From assembly GCF_900182915.1 (NCBI RefSeq), contig NZ_FXUG01000017.1, positions 113,681 to 177,680 of the forward strand: 64,000 bases of DNA, read 5' to 3'. Source of the DNA: Neorhodopirellula lusitana (GTDB taxonomy: Bacteria > Planctomycetota > Planctomycetia > Pirellulales > Pirellulaceae). The notes below the pieces were generated by a model. The model ran no database searches. It was not told where the DNA came from and saw only the letters and a list, made by a program, of their open reading frames with translations. Position 1 is the stretch's first letter; each line of letters opens with the position of its first letter. Positions 57,868 through 64,000 of this stretch are shown in pieces. The position numbers were made by a program, and so were the translations under genes.

Positions 57868-57905
57868 CCGACAGAGGCCAACGGAATCCCGAATCCCGAG
57901 TCTGA
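57868..57905. repeat. Sequence reminiscent of mobile-element flanks
   Basis: ACGGAATCCCGAATCCCGAG then TCTGACCCC resembles, from memory, the GGGGTCAGACTCGGGATTC wording common at the ends of RAYT-type units in environmental genomes. No transposase is attached here. Confidence 0.35.
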
Positions 57906-57924
57906 CCCCAGCGAAGGTCCTCGT

Positions 57925-57970
57925 TTGCATTCCCTGAACGGGTTAGGAAAAAACCGCGTGAGGGATGCAA
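57925..57970. other. Inverted repeat before the radical SAM operon
   Basis: TTGCATTCCCT (57925-57935) and AGGGATGCAA (57961-57970) pair over ten bases with one bulge, 25 bases apart. It lies just before the predicted promoter. Confidence 0.45.
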
Positions 57971-57997
57971 GATCGATGTGCTCGTGAGGTCGTGAAA

Positions 57998-58026
57998 TGC
58001 TAGAATAGCGGTGACTGAAAAGTCAC
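57998..58026 (+). promoter_or_regulatory. Extended -10 promoter and overlapping palindrome of the cassette
   Basis: TGC-TAGAAT (57998-58006) is a TGnTAtAAT-type extended -10 with one mismatch and would start RNA at about 58012. GTGACT-GAAA-AGTCAC (58011-58026) is a perfect 6-bp palindrome at that start point, a position where a repressor could act. No good -35 is present. Both are predictions. Confidence 0.4.
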
Positions 58027-58055
58027 TTTCTCATTGTCCCTGGTGTTCGCCACGT

Positions 58056-58952
58056 ATGACCAAATTTCGGCTTGATCGCAACGGCGTACATTTTTTCGAT
58101 CGAGACAGCGGTTTGAACATCCTGTTCGATGAGTTACCTGTGCCGGTGGAAGAATGGGATGCGGCGCCACGGTTCGTTTCGTTGGCAATTACGAATCTAT
58201 GTGATTTGAGATGCGAGTACTGTTACGCCCCGAAGACGTCTCATTCTTTGTCAATCGAGTCAGTCTGCAATTGGAGTCGCGAACTCGACGCCAATGGATG
58301 CCTGGGCGTTGGCTTGGGCGGTGGTGAGCCGACCCTTCACAAAGACTTCTTCGAGATCTGCGATCGTATAACTCAAGCAACCGATCTTGCTGTTTCAGTG
58401 ACGACTCATTTGAATCGCCTTGATTACGAGGGGCTTGATCGCCTTTGCGAGGTAACTCATTTTGTTCGCGTCTCGATGGACGGAGTCGGGGACACTTACG
58501 AAAAACTTCGGCAACGGAGTTTCGCTGAGTTGACGTTAAAGATCGCGTACCTTGCCCGAAAGATGCGGATCGGATTGAATTTTGTCGTCAACGAAGACAC
58601 GATCGGTGATCTCGAGTATGCGAGTCGAATCGCGAGTGAACTTGGCGTAGCGGAGTTCGTGTTACTGCCGCAGGTGCAGACCGCGCGGGTCGCACGTGTT
58701 CCCTGTGAAGTCGAAGATAGGATGCGAAAATGGCTCTCCACTTACGGTGGTCCACTGCAAGTTTCAATTTCCGAATCGGCTGTTGCTGAAGGTATTTCGA
58801 TCGCTAATCCGTTTCAGGACACTTGCGGTGCGTATGCACATGTTGATGCGATGGGATTTTTGAGGGAGACTTCTTTTTCAGTTTCAGGAACCCCAATCGG
58901 TAAAAATGGATTCATGGCTACATACCTGATGATGTATAAGGAATCGGAATGA
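58056..58952 (+). CDS. Radical SAM enzyme, first gene of a defence-like cassette
   Basis: About 298 residues. The iron-sulfur site is CDLRCEYC (C49, C53, C56 from this start), the CxxxCxxC motif that binds the cluster and SAM. GGGEP follows at 88-92, and VRVSMDG, NFVVNEDT and the C-terminal QDTCGAYAHVDAMG complete a short SPASM-less TIM barrel. The ATG at 58056 is favoured: it opens TKFRLDRNGVHFFDR like related enzymes, and the predicted promoter would start RNA at about 58012, leaving no leader for the GTG at 58011. If the GTG is used, an extra HCPWC pair is added. Stop overlaps the next start by four bases. Substrate unknown; it does not look like a viperin. Confidence 0.88.
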   Translation: MTKFRLDRNGVHFFDRDSGLNILFDELPVPVEEWDAAPRFVSLAITNLCDLRCEYCYAPKTSHSLSIESVCNWSRELDANGCLGVGLGGGEPTLHKDFFEICDRITQATDLAVSVTTHLNRLDYEGLDRLCEVTHFVRVSMDGVGDTYEKLRQRSFAELTLKIAYLARKMRIGLNFVVNEDTIGDLEYASRIASELGVAEFVLLPQVQTARVARVPCEVEDRMRKWLSTYGGPLQVSISESAVAEGISIANPFQDTCGAYAHVDAMGFLRETSFSVSGTPIGKNGFMATYLMMYKESE

Positions 58953-59347
58953 AGGTTTGGATGGGTTACGGATCAGAGCATTCTAACAACTTGATGATGG
59001 TTGGAACTTTCGCAAACGCTGACAGAGCGTCCGAAGCTTTCAAGGATTTCGATGAGATCCGAAAACAGGCACAAGTCGACTACGAAGCTGGGATTTTGGA
59101 CTTTGAGAAGACTCGCTCGCGTTGGTCAGATGCCATGCAGGCCCTACTGACGAAGCACAACGTCTACTCGCTTGGTCCTGATGATTTGATGGACTTTGTA
59201 CTTGATACGCATGTTTCACATGAGGGAGACAAGATTATCGTGCAAACCGATGAGATCGAAGTCGCCGGTTTCTTGAAACTGTTTTACAGTCGTGGAGCGC
59301 GCATCGAAGTGGGAGATGCTCAGTTCTTTGAAAAGGAAGCGGAATAG
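58949..59347 (+). CDS. Small protein of unknown function between the radical SAM and NTPase genes
   Basis: A 132-residue soluble acidic protein. It opens with VWMGYGSEHSNNLMMVGTF, a motif I associate with an uncharacterised family (DUF6375, from memory), followed by charged helices (ASEAFKDFDEIRKQAQVDYE) and a C-terminal half with DDLMDFVLDTHVSHEGDKII and EVAGFLKLFYSRGARIEVGD. No catalytic motif is evident. Start overlaps the radical SAM stop (ATGA) and the NTPase begins eight bases after its stop. The tight coupling argues that it works with both: possibly the modified substrate, an immunity-type partner, or an adaptor. None of these is proven. Confidence 0.8.
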   Translation: MKVWMGYGSEHSNNLMMVGTFANADRASEAFKDFDEIRKQAQVDYEAGILDFEKTRSRWSDAMQALLTKHNVYSLGPDDLMDFVLDTHVSHEGDKIIVQTDEIEVAGFLKLFYSRGARIEVGDAQFFEKEAE

Positions 59348-59355
59348 CTTAGTTC

Positions 59356-62300
59356 ATGTCGAATCTCGATTGGTCCAAGTTCGCTCAACTGACAGGCGCT
59401 CCCACAGATAACTGGGAAAGACTTTGCCGTGCACTCATCCGACGCAATTTCGCCCACGCGGGAACCTTCGCGGCGCTGAAGAACCAACCTGGTGTCGAGT
59501 TCCACCTTCGCTTGTTGCGAGATTGTTCGCTCGGTAAGGCTGGGACTTGGCACGGATGGCAAGCAAAGTGGTTTGAACTGCGTCAAGATGGGCGGATGCG
59601 AGCAAACCAACGCGAAAAAGTTGAAAAGTCACTTCGTACTACAAAAGAACATCTCCCGGATCTGACGCACTGGTATTTGTGGACCCCGCAAACACTTGCC
59701 AAAGAAGATCAGATGTGGTTTCGAGAGCTTATATCAAGCTTTGAAATGGAACTCTGGACGGAGGATAATGTTTGCGATCTTTTGGTTGGCGAAGCAGCGA
59801 TTCTTCGAGAGACCTATTTCGGCGAACTGGTTTACGACGAGCAACGCCTCTGCTTGCTACACGATTGTGCGACCGCTCCAATTCGTGACAAGTGGATACC
59901 GAAGTTACACGTTTCCGTTGATGTCGAGGAACAATTCTCGCGAACACTCCTTCGGCCAGGCTCACTTGCTTCTGAACAGAAGTTGGTAAAGGAGCTTCAT
60001 AGGTGCGTCAATGCGTTACGATGTCCACACGATGGCATCGATACGGACCAGGAATCAACTTTGCAGACGCTCGCCAATGAGTTGCATGCGTTGCAGGAGA
60101 ATCTGGAAGCAACGATTTTGGCATGCGACAAGGGGCATTTTTCAGTAGTAGCGGATGCAATGACTGAATGTGCCGACAATCGCCAGTCAGCGGATGCTTT
60201 TCATCGACTGTCGCGAAAGCTCCGTGCGAAATCGTTGCCGGTTTCACTGGTGTTGAGTCAGGCCTTGATCGTTCGACAGCAGGCGTTCGACGCAATGGAA
60301 GATATCTCGCGTTTGCTACGAACCAACTTCGTCGCGATCTTGGGCGGCAAAGGCGCTGGGAAAACCTTTTTGAGCGCTGAGTTGACCAAGCCGAATGAGT
60401 CCAATCCAGCGGGTGTGTTGTTGCTCGCTAACAAATTGGGCCAAAAGGGAACGATTAATGATCTGGTGCGTCACCTGCCCAAGGCAGGAACCAATCACTT
60501 TGATGAACTGTTAGAGTCTGTGAATGCTGCTGGTGAGCGATCAGGTATTCGGATTCCCGTTCTCATTGATGGTCTCAACGAAAGCGATGACCCTCGAGAT
60601 TGGAAAGGATTACTCGCCAGCATGATGCCGGTTCTTGAGCGGTTGAATCACGTTGTACTCGCAGTGACCTTGCGGGGATATGTTTCTGAGCAGTGCTTGC
60701 CCGATGACGCCGAGAAGATAGATCTTTCAGGGTTCGAAAACTGTATCGAACATGCCGTGGACGTATACTTCGACTACTACCATATTTCAGTCGATCACGT
60801 CCGCATCCCCTCAAGAAGGTTTGCGTTTCCGTTGTTTTTGCGGTTCTTCTGCGAAGCGACCAATCCGACGCGAAAAGAAACCGTTAAGGTTGAATCCGTT
60901 CCAAAGACGGTGAATGCGGTTTTCCAAATCTACCGAAACACGACTGCACAACGAATTGCTGATCGAATCGGTTGGCGAGCCGAGGACGTTGTTTCAGCAG
61001 TTCGTAAGTTGGCTATGGAACTTTGGGATACAAACAGACGGATGCTGCCGTTTGATCGAGTGCGAGAACTTTTGAGGGAGCAACCTGGAAAATGGGATGG
61101 AACGATTACCCAGGCTCTCGAACAGGAAGGTATCGTATTCCGAGACCAAACGCGGGGGGAAAAGGAAGAAGCCGGCATTACGTTCGACGGATTCGCCGGA
61201 TTCTGCATCGCGGACGCTATCATCAAAGGTAAAGATGAAACCGAATTACTGGCGTTCTGTCAGGCGGAGGATGTGCAACAGAAGTTCAGCGGCGCTTACC
61301 AAGTCTCCCATCCCTTTTCGCGAGATATCTTGTCAGCTCTAACGGCGTTAATTCCTGCAAGCTATTACGGCGTCCATGCTTGGACACAGATGCAAGACGA
61401 TGCCCGAAAAGTCTGTCTAGTTGAGGCAGCAAATGGGGATCGTCAATTCTTGGACGCGGGCACGTTGAGCGAGTTGCAAGATCTGGCGAGACGTGATAAT
61501 TCGCTTTACGTTCGACTGCACGAAACGGCCATTGAAAGCAGGCATCCGTTGAATGCGGAGTTCTTGGATCAAACTCTGTTGGCCATGGATCTGGCGGACC
61601 GGGATCTTGTCTGGACGGAATGGCTGCGTCGGAATGGGCAGGCACTCGTTTCGCAGAACACCGTCAGGCTGAGACGTTTTCGATTGTCGGAAGAGATATC
61701 AAGCGAACGAGCGAGACTACTGCTGCTCTGGAACAAATGGCTTTTGGCGAGCACCGTTTACGAACTTCGAGATTCAGCGACAGAGACCATTGTGCACGTT
61801 GGTAAACAGCACCCATCGTTGGTCCTTGATGAGTGTTTGCGTAGTCTCTCCCTGAACGATCAGTCAATCGCAGCTCGGCTGTTCACGAGCGTCTACGGAG
61901 TGTGTCTCGCCAGCCAAACCCTCCCACTAGAATTTGTCTCGTGCCTGGATGAGTTTCTCAAGAAGCTGGCAAGTGAGTTCAACAACGATACGTGTTCTCC
62001 ATGCTTTTCACATTGGGAAGTCCGCGAAGCCATTCGTGATACCGTGGGATTTGCAGTGAAGTTTTCGCTTGAGGTCCCCGCTGAACTTCGAGATGCCTAT
62101 ACTTCGGCAGGACACAGATTCAGTGTGCCGTTTTCGGCTTTGCCGGACGTTGTTTACGAGCATGCGGTAGGTGACCATTCAATTGGGATGGACTTCGAGA
62201 ACTACACGGTGGGCCGCTTGTTCCGCGACCGACGAAACTACGACTATTCCCATGCAGCGTACTCCGATTCGGTCACGCGGATTCGTCGACATGCTTGGTG

Positions 62301-63354
62301 GCTTGGGCTGAGTCGAAGTGAGTTTTCAGCCATCGACGATGAAATCGGTGGTATGCGGTACGACCGATACGACAAGCGTCCCGATGTTGAGCGATACGCA
62401 AAGAAGTACGGGTGGATTGCTTTCTACAATGAGGTTGGGCGACTCGATGCTAATGGATCGCTAATGCCAGGTGATCGCGATTCACTGGGAGTGCCTGGCC
62501 CAGAAATTGACCCTTCGTTCCCGCAAGAACCACCACCATTGCCTCTTGAAATCCCTACTTGGTCGCAACTTGGATCGGATGATGGCGACGAGAAATGGAT
62601 GGGATCACAGCCGGTTCCGCTTCCGGACGATCTCTGGCAAACCGATTCGTTGCACAAACAAAGTGGACCGTGGTTGTTGGCGCACGGCTGGCTTAACAGT
62701 CGCTGCGACGAAACCCATCGAGAAATCTTCAGTTTCATCCGAACTTGCCTTGTGCCTACCGGATTGGTTCCGTCGTTTGTGCAAGCGATTGAATCGAAAG
62801 AATATCTCGGTAATTTCTATCTTCCTGACGAGCCGTACGACTATTGCATGTACGCCGCAGAAACTCCGTGGAGCGACCGGTTTGAGAACCGTGATGATTG
62901 GGAGTACGACAGTCGCTATTCAGACACGGTTCTTTCACCGGAAGGCGTTTCCATTCCCCTAGAAATTTTGACTCATCGGTATCAGTTTGAGGGAAAACGC
63001 GTGGGCAATGTTGTTGCATCGGGTTATTCGATGCCTTCAAGAGATTTTGCGCATGAGTTTGGATTGACGGGCCTGCTCTCTCACCTGTTTCAACGTGATC
63101 CGTCAAAGCGATTGGCTTCCCTGACGCTATCTGCACCGAATGGATTTTCCGATGGGAACCTGTGTTACATCCGTGAAGACTTAGTTCGACAGTACGCGTC
63201 CTCGAATAGCTGCGGCATCGTACAGATCGCCTGGGGCGAAAGAAACATTCTGCGAAGTTCACTCCAAGATCGAGAGCGACCGGACTGGCTTCGGCAGATA
63301 CACTCGACTTATGGCCACATTTGGCGGAACGTTCGAGTGGTGCTTGACATGTGA
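59356..63354 (+). CDS. Large STAND-like NTPase with candidate PD-(D/E)XK nuclease domain
   Basis: A 1332-residue protein. Residues 15-125 look like an Mrr/Cap4-type nuclease: WERLCRALIRRNF (Glu 21), QPGVEFHL (Glu 48), GWQAKWF (Gln 69, Lys 71, a QxK form of the ExK motif), then EKSLRTTKEHLPDLTHWYLW as in related enzymes. Residues 320-600 are a STAND/NACHT-type ATPase: Walker A GGKGAGKT (330-337) and Walker B VLIDGLNESDD with Asp 405. The remaining 700 residues are helical with repeated HPLNAEFL- and RDLVWTEWL-like wording, probably a sensor region as in Avs-type defence proteins. It is the last gene of a three-gene cassette with a radical SAM enzyme. Codons end in A or T more often than in the housekeeping half of the window, suggesting acquisition. 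Defence function is inferred. Confidence 0.85.
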   Translation: MSNLDWSKFAQLTGAPTDNWERLCRALIRRNFAHAGTFAALKNQPGVEFHLRLLRDCSLGKAGTWHGWQAKWFELRQDGRMRANQREKVEKSLRTTKEHLPDLTHWYLWTPQTLAKEDQMWFRELISSFEMELWTEDNVCDLLVGEAAILRETYFGELVYDEQRLCLLHDCATAPIRDKWIPKLHVSVDVEEQFSRTLLRPGSLASEQKLVKELHRCVNALRCPHDGIDTDQESTLQTLANELHALQENLEATILACDKGHFSVVADAMTECADNRQSADAFHRLSRKLRAKSLPVSLVLSQALIVRQQAFDAMEDISRLLRTNFVAILGGKGAGKTFLSAELTKPNESNPAGVLLLANKLGQKGTINDLVRHLPKAGTNHFDELLESVNAAGERSGIRIPVLIDGLNESDDPRDWKGLLASMMPVLERLNHVVLAVTLRGYVSEQCLPDDAEKIDLSGFENCIEHAVDVYFDYYHISVDHVRIPSRRFAFPLFLRFFCEATNPTRKETVKVESVPKTVNAVFQIYRNTTAQRIADRIGWRAEDVVSAVRKLAMELWDTNRRMLPFDRVRELLREQPGKWDGTITQALEQEGIVFRDQTRGEKEEAGITFDGFAGFCIADAIIKGKDETELLAFCQAEDVQQKFSGAYQVSHPFSRDILSALTALIPASYYGVHAWTQMQDDARKVCLVEAANGDRQFLDAGTLSELQDLARRDNSLYVRLHETAIESRHPLNAEFLDQTLLAMDLADRDLVWTEWLRRNGQALVSQNTVRLRRFRLSEEISSERARLLLLWNKWLLASTVYELRDSATETIVHVGKQHPSLVLDECLRSLSLNDQSIAARLFTSVYGVCLASQTLPLEFVSCLDEFLKKLASEFNNDTCSPCFSHWEVREAIRDTVGFAVKFSLEVPAELRDAYTSAGHRFSVPFSALPDVVYEHAVGDHSIGMDFENYTVGRLFRDRRNYDYSHAAYSDSVTRIRRHAWWLGLSRSEFSAIDDEIGGMRYDRYDKRPDVERYAKKYGWIAFYNEVGRLDANGSLMPGDRDSLGVPGPEIDPSFPQEPPPLPLEIPTWSQLGSDDGDEKWMGSQPVPLPDDLWQTDSLHKQSGPWLLAHGWLNSRCDETHREIFSFIRTCLVPTGLVPSFVQAIESKEYLGNFYLPDEPYDYCMYAAETPWSDRFENRDDWEYDSRYSDTVLSPEGVSIPLEILTHRYQFEGKRVGNVVASGYSMPSRDFAHEFGLTGLLSHLFQRDPSKRLASLTLSAPNGFSDGNLCYIREDLVRQYASSNSCGIVQIAWGERNILRSSLQDRERPDWLRQIHSTYGHIWRNVRVVLDM

Positions 63355-63905
63355 GAAATCGGAAGGTTCAGGCTGGTTTTGAGGCTGGCAACGGTGGACT
63401 TGTTGCCCGCGACTGACGCGATGGAACGCGAATGCTTGGTGTCGTCGGCATGAGATGGAGAACAAAAGGTACGCGGACTCTATTTCCCCTCCGAACTGGA
63501 AGCTGAAGGTTTTGATTGCTGGCTTGACGCTCGCGGCGACTTTCGGTCGGCTCCAGCTCGCTCCGGTGGCCGACGCCGGATGCTCTGGCTTCGCTGGTCA
63601 AAAGATAGTTGGGTGTCGGCTATTGGTTTACGTGAGCGGCAGATCGAAACATGGCGGGTAAGACTAGACTTTCCAAATTCGCGATACGAACTTTCAAACC
63701 CGCGAAATCAATTCGTCATCATCTAGTACCTGAGGATGGGCTTCGGATTTGTCGTGCGCCCATAGATCTCGAATTTCCTTTTTGGATTCGATGTTAGACC
63801 GCCTTTTCATCACGACGAGTCCAAGCGGTGAATTGAAAGATTCCATGTCGGGACTTGCGTCTCTAAATGGTCTGGCGTTGCCTCTGACAAGCCACCCCAT
63901 CCAGC
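63355..63905. other. Gene-free stretch after the cassette
   Basis: About 550 bases. A 73-codon frame on minus (63694-63915) runs from the IS3-like end and could be the tail of a gene broken by that insertion, but it shows no recognisable motif. Nothing else is supported. Confidence 0.35.
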
Positions 63906-64000
63906 TGACCTGCACCCAAAAAACTGAGCCATTGAAAGTAAGAAAAACGGACTAAAATCTGGTCGGCATTTCCTAGGAGAAACCGCCGATGAAGAAGTCC
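63906..64000 (+). mobile_element. Left end of an IS3-family element, cut by the window edge
   Basis: TGACCTGCACCCAAAAAACT (63906-63925) resembles IS3-family terminal inverted repeats. A strong ribosome-binding site AGGAG (63975-63979) then precedes an ATG at 63989 that reads MKKS, the usual start of an IS3 OrfA transposase. Only four codons are inside the window, so the assignment rests on the end sequence and spacing. Confidence 0.5.

Noticed and set aside
58056..58952. Prokaryotic viperin
   Set aside because: It has the general radical SAM motif but I see none of the viperin-specific sequence around the cluster or C-terminus, and the gene context differs.

Overview
The window looks like a chromosomal segment of a marine planctomycete of the Pirellulaceae, most likely Rhodopirellula or a close relative. 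The basis is the set of lineage-typical families: a BBP7 outer-membrane barrel, a DUF1559 pseudopilin-like protein, small proteins opening with an NPYEP motif, a kinase fused to a tubulin-like domain, and a moderately GC-rich sequence with sparse operons and long gene-free gaps. No rRNA, tRNA or CRISPR array was found.

From 0 to about 49 kb the content is mostly housekeeping and lineage-specific. In order: a nucleoside transporter; a photolyase fused to an FAD oxidoreductase; NAD(P)HX epimerase (nnrE) divergent from an iron-type hemP with a Fur-like box between them; a secreted protein followed by rsmE; an AAA ATPase followed by a Ser/Thr kinase with a tubulin/FtsZ-like domain; the BBP7 barrel; a tail-specific protease; a methionine block (metY, a metX-metW fusion, then a lipid kinase starting in its stop codon); a large hybrid histidine kinase with two receivers and an HPt domain; a CBS protein; two proteins of unknown function; a hydroxypyruvate-isomerase-like protein; a CYTH protein with a partner gene; a ROK sugar kinase overlapping a NagB-LmbE fusion; a small lipoprotein; the DUF1559 protein; a GH16-like secreted protein; two small proteins; an M1 peptidase overlapping a small secreted protein; and a NYN-LOTUS protein.

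From about 49.6 kb to the end the character changes to an accessory region: orphan genes on both strands (a DUF4275-like protein, a cysteine-synthase homologue, a methyltransferase, two small membrane proteins), a secreted GH43-like protein, and mobile debris (a RAYT transposase relic with three REP-like hairpins, a second transposase relic, a truncated YhcG-type nuclease). After this debris lies a tight three-gene cassette: a radical SAM enzyme, a 132-residue protein of unknown function, and a 1332-residue NTPase with a candidate PD-(D/E)XK-type nuclease domain at its N-terminus and a STAND-like ATPase core. Its architecture, overlapping genes and flanks resemble an anti-phage defence operon, and I know of no described system with this composition. 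It is the best candidate here for an undescribed system. The window ends in what looks like the left end of an IS3-family element.

A second theme is short tandem duplication. Units of 12 to 18 bp are repeated two to five times in gaps (1.9, 16.2, 20.6, 30.9, 41.7, 52.4, 57.4 kb) and in linker regions of proteins (MetX-MetW, the lipid kinase, the secreted protein at 30.2 kb).
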